Assembly: GCA_032191485.1 (NCBI GenBank)
Contig: JAVDOI010000004.1
Coordinates: 16,705,443-16,769,442 of the forward strand
Reading direction: 5' to 3'
Origin: Leptoclinus maculatus
Taxonomy: Eukaryota > Chordata > Actinopteri > Perciformes > Stichaeidae
Length of the DNA: 64,000 nt
How positions within the stretch are numbered: position 1 is the first letter of the stretch; each line of letters opens with the position of its first letter. Shown here piece after piece: positions 39,001-50,810 of this stretch. Below the pieces are notes generated by a model that was given only the letters and a program-made list of their open reading frames with translations, searched no databases and was not told the DNA's origin. A program made the position numbers and the translations under genes.

Positions 39001-41259
39001 AGTTTATCACACAAGATTGTGGATGGTGAAACTTATTCAGCACAAAGACTCATTCACGCCTTTTCAAGCATCCATAAGCAGGACTGGAAAAGCATACTTG
39101 ACCAGCATCCACAAAGACAGCTGCTATCTCTGTCATTAGCACTAAAGACCGTTCTTGTTATGCTTTATGTTGGTGAAACAGGCTGAGCGGAGAACACAAT
39201 ACCAACTTTTCCACCATTGTCTTTGTTAAGGGCAGATCTCAGGCCAGATTAAAGACCTGCGTCAACAAGTCTACAGCCATGCTAATGTCTTTGTGAGGCT
39301 GAGCTTGGGCACAGCGGTGCTTTGAGCCAAATGCTGAAACATCAGCATTTGCTAGCGTTCACCATCTCGGGACAGCGTGTTACCATGCTTTAACAATAAA
39401 AAAGTACATTTTAAAGCTGATGGGAATGACATTAGTTATGCTGAAATGTATTACTTATTGTTATTAATCAAAATGAAATTCTGACTCCATGATGGCACTA
39501 GACTAGAGCAAAGAGTCGGGGTATCATCAGAATTATTACAATTCATACTGAGGAGGTATTTACAGAATTCCACCTCATCCATCCAATAGTTGATGAGACG
39601 GTTCATTAAAAACAACAAATGTAAACCCTGTGCGCCGCTAGCATGGTTAAAAATAGTTTGAATTTCTCGTATAACGTAGTAATAATGGTGTATATTATGT
39701 TGCTTATTTGTGGCTGAAAAATCAGAGGTGTTTTACAATGACATGAACTATATACATGTTGATGCAGTGATTGTTGATGCAGTAGCTGAAACCAGCCCAA
39801 CCTGTGTGGTGATGCTGTTGGTAGAGCAGCCGGCGATGGCCTGGTTGCTGACGTGGCCTTTGAATACAGAGTTGATAGAATTGAAGAAGCTGGACTTTCC
39901 AGCTCCAACGGGTCCAATAAGCAGGACCCGAACCTGGGACACAGAGCCGGATACGGGGGAGTAGAGCTTAATACTCTCCATCATCTCTGTCCTCGTCCTG
40001 ACGAAACAAGAGCAGCTTTAAAACATCTTCAACTATAATAAAGTATTTTTGTAAAGTATGACATGGTGCAGTATACTGTAACATGTTAAACATGAGTACA
40101 GTAATAGTATTATTATATGATGCAAAGTGTTGTCACGTCCAGCTTACTCGTTTTCCCAGACCACTGGTCTCCATGGCTTCTCAAATTCTGGGATTTCTGT
40201 TGAAAAGCAAACAGCTTTAAATAAAATATGATCTAATTGTATTCAAATATTATCCACCCATTTCATTTAAATTCTTTTACATTGTAAACGTCTTTTGAAG
40301 TCATGAAACATGAATTAAAGTGATCAAGTAATTAAATCTAAAAGTAAAACCACTCCCTTGTTTCCTTACTTTTCCCTACAAAATAAATATTCTCACTGAA
40401 CTGAAATTCAATTTTCACTACTGGTTATTTGTCAGTCAGTGGTAAAAAGAAAACTACAGCTATCTGCCACTTAACTAGAGCGAGCCTGTTCAAACCTGCT
40501 GTCTTAGCAACAAAAATCCAGATGTATCCAGGGGTTCTTTTATAAAGAAGTCTGGTTTCTTGTAACCAAATTGATGATGTTTGTTTATTGTGTATCCTGG
40601 CAGAACTTAAGGATATTGTTTCCATTGTGTAAAGTGCAACAAAAATATTCATGAAAATGGGAAAAGATAAATGCTTTGCTTATAGGTTCAGTGCTGAATC
40701 GGGCTTGCCTTGTGCTTGATGTAAGACACAAATATATCCTTCTTTGAAACACGGTAAGCATTCATATTTTGTTTATAGTTAACTTACCCTCCACTTCATA
40801 GACTTCACACTCTGTCAGGTTGAGGTCGTTGCCATGCATCTCTGCATCATTGAAGTTGTAATAATTTCCTGGATTGGTATGGACTACTGCTTTGCCTCCA
40901 TTGGCAAGAACCAACGCTTCTCCAAAATATGGACCAGAGGTATTCATCATTCTCACTGCATTAGCGGGGGTAGTAACCGGATATTTGAGGAGCTTTTCTC
41001 CACTGAAGGTGAAAAGAAAGGCCTGGTCATCATGCACGTACTGCCCTGACTGACTGAAGGGTTGTTTGGTGTAGCCTCCAAACACATAGCCAGAAGCGTT
41101 ATAACCCACAGACACTGTGGGACAGCAGTTGTCACATCGCTGGTGGAAGGCCTTGCCTGTGAAACCATGGATGCTGGCCTTGTACAGCAGCTGGAGTTTG
41201 ACTTTTCCCAGCTGGGAGGAGATGGTTTTCTGCTGGCTGCTGGTTAGCATGGAGCTCAT
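35807..41259 (-). CDS. ifi44: Interferon-induced protein 44-like, copy B
   Basis: Seven coding exons: 40788-41259, 40148-40196, 39802-39997, 38827-38979, 38561-38732, 37731-37831 and 35807-36010. They total 1347 bases and 448 residues. Exons 1-6 have exactly the lengths of copy A; the last is 9 bases longer (ending SSIETKEGKL). The TLDc domain, P-loop GPVGAGKS, DTMG and TKVD are all present, and all borders are GT-AG. About 17 of the first 157 residues differ from copy A, many clustered at 114-123. The first-exon donor is consensus, so this copy looks fully competent. Interferon inducibility is inferred from the ISRE-like site at 47739. Confidence 0.9.
36373..37714. mobile_element. TTAA-target element in intron 6 of IFI44 copy B
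   Basis: Flanked by TTAA at 36369-36372 and 37715-37718. Copy A has the empty site (CAATTTAAAGCGG, 22768-22780). It contains a direct tandem duplication of about 364 bases (from 36400 and from 36764). The terminal words AACCTTTTGAGCCC and GGGCTCTCAGTTTAGAAAGG are imperfect inverses. Related to 27964-28928; no transposase. Confidence 0.8.
37731..37831 (-). CDS. ifi44: IFI44 copy B exon 6 (G4 motif)
   Basis: A 101-base exon with the same protein as copy A, including LLTKVDEACP. Confidence 0.88.
37936..38464 (+). mobile_element. Solo LTR-like element in intron 5 of IFI44 copy B
   Basis: Runs from TGTGACAGG to CCCGTTACA. It shares CTATTTAAACCCC and CACTCACTGCCAGATC with the minus strand of the solo LTR at 46464-46920. 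It is absent from copy A, but the flanking intron also differs, so no clean target duplication could be read. Confidence 0.6.
38561..38732 (-). CDS. ifi44: IFI44 copy B exon 5
   Basis: A 172-base exon, starting FNPSAPLHSEASGY, donor GTCAGT. Confidence 0.87.
38827..38979 (-). CDS. ifi44: IFI44 copy B exon 4 (G3 motif)
   Basis: A 153-base exon, FRTYSVKAGRGGKPLPIILC then DTMG. Confidence 0.88.
39802..39997 (-). CDS. ifi44: IFI44 copy B exon 3 (P-loop)
   Basis: A 196-base exon encoding VRVLLIGPVGAGKSSFFNSI. Ala to Pro next to the P-loop relative to copy A. Confidence 0.9.
40148..40196 (-). CDS. ifi44: IFI44 copy B exon 2
   Basis: A 49-base exon encoding EIPEFEKPWRPVVWENE; borders as in copy A. 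Confidence 0.86.
40788..41259 (-). CDS. ifi44: IFI44 copy B exon 1 of coding region (TLDc domain)
   Basis: 472 bases from ATG at 41259 to donor GTAAGT. The 5' UTR part runs to 41330, with acceptor TTTGTATTTAG before it. Confidence 0.9.
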
Positions 41260-43083
41260 AGTGGACAGTTGGACTGCTGAAGTGTGTAAAGTACGGTGAA
41301 TGATCCTTTGACGTTTTCTCACTTTGGTGTCTAAATACAAAAAGAAAGTTTCATTGAAATGCAGGATATCAAGAAAATGTACTTCTTTTAATCCCCCTGG
41401 ATAAACTAGATGTATGTGGGTAGCACCCTATGTTCAAGGTTTCAAGAAATGAATATCACTCAAATAAAACCATTGATGAAATCATTAAAGAACTCAAGAA
41501 TTCGTAAAAAAAATAACGTGACATTGAAACAATAACATGACAAAATAGTCTATTACTGTTGTGATTGATGAATTGTGTTAAAACATAATACACACGTCAA
41601 TTGGTCCAATAGCTGCTATCATCAATGTATTTTATATTTCAAGAGTGAAAAATAGTCTTGCTCATTCCCAGTGAGCATTTTTCCGTTTAAAAGACGTCTA
41701 TGGCCACCGTTGAAAAGACGTTCAAAATTGGTTCAAAAGTTAAAGTTTGAAGACATTGATTGAACGTTCACGTTTAAACCAGATTTCAACGGGATTTGCA
41801 ATACTACATTTTTTTGGCCTCTACATTGTGCTAATAATAGTATATTATCATTTTAGAGGCTTACTAAGAAACCACATCCACATTTCTCAGTTGAAAGCCA
41901 ATATTGCACATCCCGGTGAAATCTGGTCTAAACATGAACGTTTAATCAACGTCTTCAAATAGTCGGCGAAAAAACGTATAAACCACTTATAAACGTCTTA
42001 TAAACGTCACCGTGTTTTAAACGGAAACATTTTCACAGTTCAATATGTAGCCACTAAATACTTAATCATAGTAACACATCAACAGTTTCCACTTCCAGGA
42101 CAAAGAAGACCAAGCGACACAGGCAACAATTAATTTGTATTTATTAAGCAACAATATAAATATAACAAACAATGTTCTTTATATACAACCATAATCTCCC
42201 TTTCCTTCTTTAAATGTCGTTGTCAAAGCCACACAGCAGCCGGTTTCAGAAGGTCTGCCATATTTTCAAGGTGGACATCTGTAAATAAAACAAGTATTAG
42301 AAAAACATTTTCACTTTTAGACCAGTTTTGAACGTCTTTTCACCGGAGACCAGTCGTTTTTTAAACGTCTTTTCAACAGAAAGATGCTGACTTGGATATT
42401 ACACAGCATAATACTTTATATTGTTTGTATATTACTGTATGCTAAACAATGTTTAAATCCGTCTTCTTATTAATACATTACTTTGTTTTACTCACTTCCT
42501 CCTCATTTAAACTGTGTACAGCCCCACTCGCTGTCTGTCGTGTATTTTAGATCTGAAATGTCCTAAAAACTCTATTTTATAACGTTGGGCTACAGCGACA
42601 GTCCATAGAGTCTCCAACATTAACTAACACATGTTTATGTTTTCTGTTTGTCCATGCTGCTGTAGCTACAAGCTAACATGCTAACGCCACAAGCTAGCAG
42701 CCTCGCCTGCATCGTGAGCAGTGTAGATTTACACTAATGGTGCATATTTCGGTTTGCAATATTGGAATCCAGTAGTTCAAGTACTTACAACGTATGTCGT
42801 TAGCGTGAAGCCTCACGTTTATTCCGTCAGCTCGTTCACTTCGCTCCGCAAGTCCCAAGCCGAGTTTCCAGAAACAGTGCATGGCCCAGTCCCAATGTCC
42901 CCCCTAAACCCTCAAACCCTGAACCCTCAAGGACTTACTGACATCACCTTGAAATGGTGTAAATAGGAATGGGACAGCACTTTGCTGCAACATATCACGT
43001 TACCATGAAAACGACAAAATATAAGATGTACAATTGTGGGTATTTATTTCATACTTTGTACTTCCTGATTTGAACGTTTTCCA

Positions 43084-43265
43084 GGCTCTTTACGGCTCAT
43101 TGGGTAGAGAGGGTTGTCCGGCAACTGCAAGGTCGGCGGTTCGATCCTCAGCTGCTATGAGTCCTGTGCCGAAGTTTCCCTGAGCAAGACACTGAGCCCC
43201 TAACCGCTTCTCACGAGCAGCCCACTGTATATCCCTGTAGGGATGGGTCAAATGCAGAGAACAAA
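43084..43265 (+). mobile_element. tRNA-derived SINE (duplicon B copy)
   Basis: Homologue of the SINE at 27612: GGTTCGATCC box B, CTGAGCAAGACACTGAG body and GGGATGGGTCAAATGCAGAG tail. Confidence 0.78.
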
Positions 43266-44644
43266 TAATAAGAAAAAAAGAAAAAAAAGATGAGGTAATT
43301 TAAAATGATCTATTTACTCGTTTTTGTCAAAACAACTTCATTGACAATCAAATATTTGATGAATAAATAAAAACATATTCTCTGATTTCATGTTTTTTTT
43401 TGTTCCATCTTTAATCCTTAATGTTTCTGTGTAAATTTAATACGACAGCCTGAACGCACGTGAGCCGTCCTATTTGTTTACCTTTTTTTTACGTCTCCAT
43501 GCGTCCACTGGTTACCCCGTGTTTAACGTCGCATTGCAATGATTTGTGGGTAATTCCCTTTGGCAAAGTCAGCATCCTATGCTGATTTACGGAAAGGGTT
43601 CATAGGTGTTTGACAGTAGATGTGTCTCAATTCAGGGGCTGCATCCTTCGGAGGCTGCATTTGTAGACCAGTTGCGTCATAGCGGCTGCGATTAGGCTGT
43701 CCCATTTCGCATGTTTTCGAAGACTCCTTCAAATGCAGCCGACAAATGCAGCCTTCTGCTCCCAGATTTAACGGCCCAATCCCAATGTCCCCCCTAAACC
43801 CTCAAACCCTGAACCCTCAAGGACTTACTGACGTCACCTGGTAAGTGGTTGAGTGTGAGAGACTTGTGAGGGTTTGAAATGGTGTAAATAGGAATGGGAC
43901 AGCACTTTATCACGTTACCATGAAAACGACAAAAAATATGATGTATAATTGTGGGTATTTATTTTATACTTTATACTCCCTGATTTGAACGTCTTTTAGG
44001 CTCTTTCCTCACAAGATGAGAGGTAATTCATATAATCTATTTACTCGTTTTTTTCAAAACGGATTCAATGACAAAATTCAACGCCTCAAAGTCCGTGAAT
44101 CCGTAAGGGGGAACATTGGGATTGGGCCAACAACTGATGTATCCTTCGCGGCCCACCATATCCCAAGATGCATTGCGTGCCGATGAAAATTGTATTTGAA
44201 TCAACATGGTGGCGAGTGAAGCGGGAGCTAGAGAAGCCGCAGTATTCACTTTTAAATGTAAGTATTGGGTTTCAACTCACTCGAATGTCACCGATACAAA
44301 TGTTAAAGCAAAATAAGCGACCTTATTACATCACGTTTGTTAAAATGATCGGTTAAGTTTCGTGACGTTCGTAGCTGACAAGCTAACTAACGTTAGCCGC
44401 TGCTCTATTAACGCTCGTATGCCTACATCCGACTGTAGTTATTTAGCCTTGGAAAGTAACTTTTAATAACTTCACTTTCAAACCTCAGAGGTTGACTAAT
44501 ATCTTACTGAGATTGTGATGATTTTACAGATGATTTATACTTCATATTATGTCCATTAACGGACCAACGTGAGCTCAGGTAGACCGGTTGTGAACCTGAA
44601 ATATCACTTTAAGTCCAGTAACGTTACAAACGTTGAGATTAACT

Positions 44645-44790
44645 ACATTACATTACAGTCATTTAGCAGATGCTTTTATCCAAAGCGACAATTCAGATTC
44701 TATCACACCGTAGGCACAGCTACGGGAGCAATTTTTGGGTTAAGTGTCTTGCTTAAGTACACATCGACATGCGACTAGCGGAGCTGAGGG
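44645..44790 (+). mobile_element. Fish SINE-like repeat
   Basis: TCATTTAGCAGATGCTTTTA then TCCAAAGCGACA, and GGGTTAAGTGTCTTGCTTAA, are signature words of a very abundant fish retroposon. Confidence 0.65.
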
Positions 44791-45295
44791 GGGAGAACGA
44801 TGGCCTCTTCACCGGAGACAAACATTCAGCAACCATGGCTTGGAATTAAGACATTAGTCCTTTTGTAATATCTCCATTTGACCATCCTGTACTTAAGGTT
44901 ACAGTTAAATTAGCTCTCATCCTATATAAAGCCTTCACTAATAAGACAACCAGTAGAGAGGACAATACACTTCTGATGTGTTATTGTTGCTGTCACAGAG
45001 ATGACAGTTGTGAATGTCACCTTTTTCTTTTATTTATTTAAATTGAGGTTTGCAGTTTTCAAGAAGTTATATTTCAAATTGCATCTATTACACACATGAA
45101 GATAAAGTTGTGAACACCGGCTGAATATCTATTATCAGAATCATAACTGTATTTTAACTGCTACTGTGTAAAGGGAATACTGCTGTTAAAAAGAACCTGA
45201 TTTGTTTAAAGTGTTTGCAAACCCAATTTTATTGCACTTTTGTTCATATAGCAGTACTTTATCATGCGATTAAAATTTGTAATCGTTGCCCAGCA

Positions 45296-45296
<1 letters not shown>

Positions 45297-45326
<30 letters not shown>
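45297..45326. repeat. (AT)n microsatellite
   Basis: A TA dinucleotide run inside the 43621-46206 element. Confidence 0.93.
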
Positions 45327-45330
<4 letters not shown>

Positions 45331-46463
45331 ATATGTAAATTAGTCTTGAGGCTCATATGTGCCGTCATTCGTTGCGATCCTAAAGGTGTGTTCACACCAA
45401 ATGCGACGCAAACGCACCTTGAGAACGTTCCTCAGACCGACATCTTCCACAATACTAATCGGTCTGCAGTGTGTTGCTATCCACTTCGCTGTGGCATTTG
45501 TTAGCTTGTCTTGCTTATCTATACTTCTCCCACACGCTGCATCCAACGTAGTCTGCCGAAGCCTCCCTCCAGTTTGTTTGGGTGGGTGATTTGCTGGCAT
45601 CAACAGTGTGTATTGCATTTTTTTTTTTTAAACTGCGTTAACGCGCGTTAAAATAATTGTCGGCGTTAATTAATTAATGCGTTAACGCGATAATAACGGG
45701 TTAAGTTGCCCAGCACTAATGTAACTATATATGTATGTGTGAATGAAATAAAATAAAGTTATTGATAAATACATTGTTTTAATTACAATAACTATAACTG
45801 ATGAAAATGTGTTATTTAACATAGTAACTGACTTAATTAACTGATTAATAATTTAGAAAAACAATATTATGAAAAATAACTATGAATGAATTATTGAATA
45901 TATGATTAAAAAACATTAATCTAAAACCTTTACAGTATATATACTGAAACGGTTTTAGTTTAATATATTTATGTGTATATATATTTTTTTCATAATCCTG
46001 CTGAGCAGGCATTAGGTACGGGATCAGCGAAGGGGGGGGGACGGGGACCGCTGTTGACGCAAACAAGAAGTCCTCTGTAGCGTAGGCCGTCTCATTTCGG
46101 AGACCGCTCGGTCCAGCCTTCGCCGTCCTCATAGGACGCGGCCGACGTGGACCGCGAAGGCTGGGTCCTCCTCCTCCGAAGGATGCAGCCGCTGGATTGA
46201 GACACAACTAGTGGGACAGCCCTAAACTCCCACGGTTTCGCGGGAGCGCGCCTCAAAGTCCGTGAGTCTTTAAGGGTGGACATTGTGATTGGGCCCATGT
46301 TTCAAAGTTTTAGAAGCACTCTGTCCCTGCCTATGCGTGTTCCAGCAGTAAACACACACTCGTATTTTACATGAACATACAGACAGAATGTGCTCTCATT
46401 ACGATGTCCTGGGAGCTTATTGTTGACAGCGCACAGTCTGTAGTTACATATTCATGACGTTTT

Positions 46464-46920
46464 TGTCACGGGGCATGGTGAAGGACTCAAGTGCAGACCA
46501 GGCAGAGTAGCGTGCAAACGAATATTTATTTAACAAACAACACAGGAAACTCACAGGACATAACAGGGGATCCACGGACAAGACAGGAGACAAAGGGGAT
46601 AATCCAGCAGGAACGGGCAGGCAGACGGGAAAACCGGTAACAGGACTAGCAAACCGGGCAGGAAGGCATGAAGCACATGGGGTAACAAGAAGCAATGATC
46701 TGGCAGTGAGTGTGTGTGTGAGGCAGGGGTTTAAATAGAGGTGAGAACAGGTGAGGGGAGTTGTGCTGATGAGAGGGAAGTGCTAGATTAATGATCTGAG
46801 GCAGGTGAAGGGAATTTAGACTGAGGGAGTGACTGACAGGTGTACTGAATAAACTGATTAGATGAGTGAGGAGGGTGTGGAGCTAGACAAAGACACAGAA
46901 GGCAAAGCCTAATCATGACA
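46464..46920 (-). mobile_element. Gypsy-type solo LTR in duplicon B
   Basis: Starts TGTCACGGGG and ends CATGACA, with the 5-bp target duplication GTTTT (46459-46463 and 46921-46925). Duplicon A has the empty site GACGTTTTATATG (30751-30763). On the minus strand it has a TATA-like CTATTTAAACCCC and an AATAAA poly(A) signal, as an LTR should. No internal genes, so recombination left only one LTR. Confidence 0.85.
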
Positions 46921-47662
46921 GTTTTATATGAAACATTAAATGCGTTGAAATCACGTCTCCGTGTAAACCACATATCACCGGTCAGCGAAATATGACTTTG
47001 GAGAAATACGTTTAAAGTAACCAATATCGTGTCTCTTTCAACCTACAACTGAACAAACCATCAATATTTTAAAACAAATTGGTGTTTTGTGACACGTTGA
47101 TGCTGTAACCACATTTTAGCCGGTTGAAAAGACGGTGAAAATAGGTCTTAGACGTTCAGACTGAATTTCAACCAGTTTTCAACCAGAAATCAACGTTGAA
47201 ATCCGGGTTGGTGCTCACTGGGAAAATAAGAAATTAAAATAAGAGTTTTACTTAAAACACTGGAAGTCCTGCTTCTTTTTGCTTCCCTGGCCCAGAATAA
47301 TATAAAGTGTAAATGTTTAATCTCAGACTGACAAACATGGCCACAGTTTGAACAAACATCAGAAATAAATAGTTTGCCACACCCAATTATTACCAACTGC
47401 ATCTGCGATGACAGCTTTTCACTGCTTTCCACTTTCTTTTAGAATCATGTTTTGTAATTAATTTCACATGTGGCTTCAATTGGAAAGGAACTTCACTTTA
47501 ACTAGTTATTAACTATCTTACGTCCCAACCTTGTTACAGCCTCAGTCACAATCACAAAAGTCAACCAGCGTTTTATAATCTCACTGACTAATTTACGTAA
47601 AAGTTTGGCAAGATATGAAACCCTTTAATATAATAATACTATATTAACGTTTTCAGCCTTAC

Positions 47663-47720
47663 CTTCTCCCCAAATAGTCGAGGATGGTGAAACAGCTCTA
47701 ACGGTAACGTGCAGACACGG
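47663..47720 (-). other. ifi44: Non-coding first exon of IFI44 copy B
   Basis: Ends in the consensus donor GAGAAG/GTAAGG at 47662. The ISRE-like site lies about 20-75 bases upstream. The acceptor is at 41331. The transcription start is not determined. Confidence 0.6.
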
Positions 47721-47738
47721 TGACACGCGGTTGTTCCA

Positions 47739-47755
47739 GAAATGAAACTGAAAGT
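47739..47755 (-). promoter_or_regulatory. ISRE-like interferon response element, IFI44 copy B
   Basis: The plus strand reads GAAATGAAACTGAAAGT, the same GAAANNGAAA core as copy A, with TTCCAGAA adjacent. Confidence 0.75.
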
Positions 47756-47985
47756 GTCCGGACCGGACCGGACTGCAATAATCTTGCCTTCAAAATAAAA
47801 CTGAAGTTTGTCTCTAAATAAACTAATTTAGCTAACTGTATTCTGAACACACACTTTTAGATGAAAACAAGTTCAGAGTGAATCAGTAGCCAGTTTAGAT
47901 ACTGATGCCATTCTACCAACCAATATTAGGCACACAATGGGCCTCGTAGCCTATACGTTGTATTGTTAACCGAAGACCTGCTGAC

Positions 47986-48030
47986 ACAGTCCTATTACAC
48001 GCAGACAGCTCCTCAGCTGGTCCGTCTGCC
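47986..48030 (-). pseudogene. Short relic of an IFI44 3' UTR behind promoter B
   Basis: CAGTCCTATTACACGCAGAC then GCTCCTCAGCTGGTCCG, homologous to 31798-31845 and to the IFI44 3' UTRs; truncated here. Confidence 0.6.
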
Positions 48031-48274
48031 CTTCTATGGTAGACTTTTTACTTGGTCTTCTACTCCACTACATCCCAAAGGTAAATATTGTACTTTTTAC
48101 TTCACTACATTCATCAGACTGCTTTAGTTACTTTGCAGATTTAGATTAGCAATACACATTTTAATTAACTAATAAATGATGATTTATTATTATAGATAAA
48201 GCAACCCAGCAATAAATGAAAAAATCAAAATGACTTTCAGCTTTTACCAGCAACATGAAAGTTATTAACACACA

Positions 48275-49437
48275 TAAAAATCGTGAGTTTTCATGGAAGA
48301 ACCTTGACGTGGCGTTGCGGCCATTTTGCCTCATTGTTTATGAAAAAGGAAGTTGTTATAACTCCAAGGTACATTATCCAATCTACACAAAACTTCTCAT
48401 ACATGATGCTACTTCAAGCTTAAACATACTTCAGTTGAAAAATATTCAATAACTCATAGCGCCGCCTACTGGCTAAAGGAAATGTCATATTTTATACTTG
48501 TATTTACTCCTCTTAGCCAGGTGACCTTATGAGTCTACAATTTGGTAAGGATAGCCTCAAGACATTGATGATGCATCACCTTGAATATTGTGAGCTTTCG
48601 TTGAACGCTGTTGCCGTGGCGACGCATCGTTCGCCATGAAAAAGGAAGCTGATGGTTTAGTGACTTAGGATGCTCAGAAATGCATGAAACCTTGTACGTG
48701 TGTCAAAGGCATTAGACGAAATATTGTATGTGATTTTTGGCCTTGGCTGTTTTAAATTGCCTCTGTAGCGCCCCCTACAATATTTCAAAAGAGCAGCCCC
48801 AGCGCTACGTTTGAGCTACATGTATGAAACTTGGTAGGCACATGTATCTTATGGTGACTTAAAAATAAGTCTCCTGGGACCATGCTCTAAACCCTACCGG
48901 AAGTCGGCCAGTTTGATTTATGTGTGAATTTTGCCTTGATTTTGGACAATTTATAGGCGCGTGACTTTAACGAACTCCTCCTAGGGACTTTGTCTGATCC
49001 TCTTCAAATTTTGTCAGTACAATCTCGAGACCATTGTGATTAAAAATTATCAAAAGCTTTACGTTTAACAGCACGGCTTAGCCGTAGCGGGCGGCTACTT
49101 TAAGTGATTCCCCGTGAAAAAAGCTGATGTAACTCAGCTGGACTTGTTCCAAACGGTCCCAAACTTCACACGCTTGATAACACTCACTGCCCGAGGATGT
49201 CTCCAAGATAATTTTCACTAGTACTCACAGCGCCACCTGTTGGCGAAAGGAAATCTGCATTTTGTGACAAACACCATCAGATTAACGCGACTTTTACACA
49301 ACGTGGTTTACATTTGACACAGAGCTACGTAATGCACGTGTTCCGTAGCGCCAGGCAGCTGATACGGGAAGCATCGGACTGTTTGCAAAGCATCGTTTCC
49401 AGCATCAGGCGGTCCACGCGGGATCAAAGACGTCTCA
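48275..49437. repeat. Partial copy of the interspersed repeat at 61733-63825
   Basis: Near-identical to 62580-63742, from AAATCGTGAGTTTTCAT to CGCGGGATCAAA. It starts where duplicon B homology ends. It includes AGCGCCCCCTAC words. The short ORFs inside are not conserved as proteins. Confidence 0.85.
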
Positions 49438-49526
49438 GTGTAATATAATAATATATATATCATATAATATTCTGTATAATATAATAATATATATATATCA
49501 TATAATAATATTCACTATAATATAAA

Positions 49527-49561
<35 letters not shown>

Positions 49562-50624
49562 ATTATTTATATATAACTATATATCCATTTCTCAGACAGG
49601 TGCTTCATGTCCCTCACTCCCTAACTGTCCATGCTGGTTCTGCCCCCGAGGAGCAGTGCTCGCGCTGGCACTGGCCTGTAGAGACTAGTCCTGACGAGAA
49701 CGCGCAGCTTGGGGCAGAATTAAATCTGCCCCAAGCTGAATCTATTTGAGGACGCTGATTGGCTAAATTATATGTCACTCATTTATATCTTTAGTCAGCA
49801 TTAAAGCATCATTGGCTAAACTGCTTCATAGACCCGCCTCTTTGGGGCAGTTTTTCCAGCGCCCCAGCAGCTGAGACGTGCACACGCGGAGAGGACCTGC
49901 AGACAGGCAGAGAGGACGTGCAGGAAAAGCATATATTTACCGCAGATATCATATTTTACACATATTACTGGGTGATTCCATGTTTCAAAAACACAAATAT
50001 TGTCAATTTGTATAGTTTATTATTATTATTATTTATTTTATTTTGTATTATTTGTAGCTCAAGGGGGGGCGGCGCCCTAGCGCCCTCTATGGACCAGCCG
50101 CCACTGGGTCAGCCTCTGGAGAAGGAGTGAGAACCGCCAGCGAGGCGCTGCGGCGGGCCAGCTGCTCAGCGAAATGTTCCCGTTTAATCACAGGAGGAGA
50201 CGACCGGTTCACAGAACAGCAGCAGGTAATTGCGGCTTAAATTATTACAGATGGGGGGGGGGGGGTTAAAAATGACCCACAAACATGCTCCAGAAGGGAT
50301 TAAAATCGCTGACCAGCTCACGTAATGTCAAATCACTCCATCTCAAGACCCTAACCTTTGCCTTTTGGAACTAATTAACACTGATGATTTCTGAACGAGA
50401 AAATACTGAATACTGATGAAACCGATAAATAACATAGACCAATGCGAGAATCACTACTATAGTTTAAAACACGTTTAGGTGGCTTTAGCTTATCCCATCA
50501 GGAACACTGTAAGAAACTCAAACCTTAGGGCAACTGCTCGGCATTGGAGACAGCTCAGTAACACTTAAATGTCACCCACGAGTTTTGCATGGATACACTC
50601 TTGTGTCCTAATTATTCAAAGTAC
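49438..50624. other. Spacer with AT/CA microsatellites
   Basis: ATAT/ATAATA-rich runs at 49441-49570 with a CA tract near 49527-49548. It holds a small inverted word pair (GGGGCAGAATTAAATCTGCCCC, 49713-49734) and a G run near 50252-50264. No coding segment was recognised, and the expected following transglutaminase exons were not found. Confidence 0.5.
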
Positions 50625-50802
50625 CTGTGCAGAGGACAGATGCAAAGACCCAGCACTGTCCATAGCGCACGGGCCTGCAGTTGGACGAGACCCAGCGGTG
50701 CAGGATGTCGGCGCTGCCGCTCCACTCTGTGGGCTTGACCCCATCTTCGTAGCTGCCCTGCCACTTCCCCTCCAAAATACCCAGGTCATCGTTACAGTTC
50801 AC
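50625..50802 (-). pseudogene. Transglutaminase exon with catalytic Cys (isolated)
   Basis: 178 bases, acceptor TGTCCAAG preceded by a 21-base C tract, donor ACAG/GTACTT. It encodes VNCNDDLGILEGKWQGSYED, then GVKPTEWSGSADILHRW and RYGQCWVFASVLCT. YGQCWVFA is the active-site signature of transglutaminases (protein cross-linking by Cys-His-Asp). The reading frame is intact. 178 bases matches the corresponding exon of vertebrate TGM genes by my count. Only one neighbouring exon was found, so it is either part of a gene with long introns and unrecognised exons or a duplicated fragment. Confidence 0.75.
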
Positions 50803-50810
50803 CTTGGACA

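Larger units (their letters stand above)
43621..46206. mobile_element. TIR element with 34-bp ends in duplicon B
   Basis: The left end 43621-43654 starts TGTGTCTCAATTCAGGGGCT. The right end 46173-46206 is its inverse with about two mismatches. Only the right end survives in duplicon A (about 29315-29348). The interior holds a SINE, an AT microsatellite (45297-45326) and a GTTAACGCG palindromic repeat. No transposase was seen. Confidence 0.7.
41665..47224. mobile_element. DNA-transposon-like composite in IFI44 B intron 1
   Basis: TTCCCAGTGAGCA (41665-41677) and TGCTCACTGGGAA (47212-47224) are exact inverses. It is the homologue of 26158-31056 with different nested insertions. Confidence 0.6.
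35506..48267. repeat. Duplicon B of the IFI44 tandem duplication
   Basis: Colinear partner of 21612-32222. It is longer because of a tandemly expanded TTAA element (36373-37714), LTR-like insertions (37936-38464 and 46464-46920) and a TIR element in intron 1 (43621-46206). Confidence 0.9.

Noticed and set aside
46444..46695. ORFs inside the solo LTR and its relatives (also 37937-38356 and 33149-33379)
   Set aside because: They lie wholly within LTR-like sequence and do not match retrotransposon proteins.
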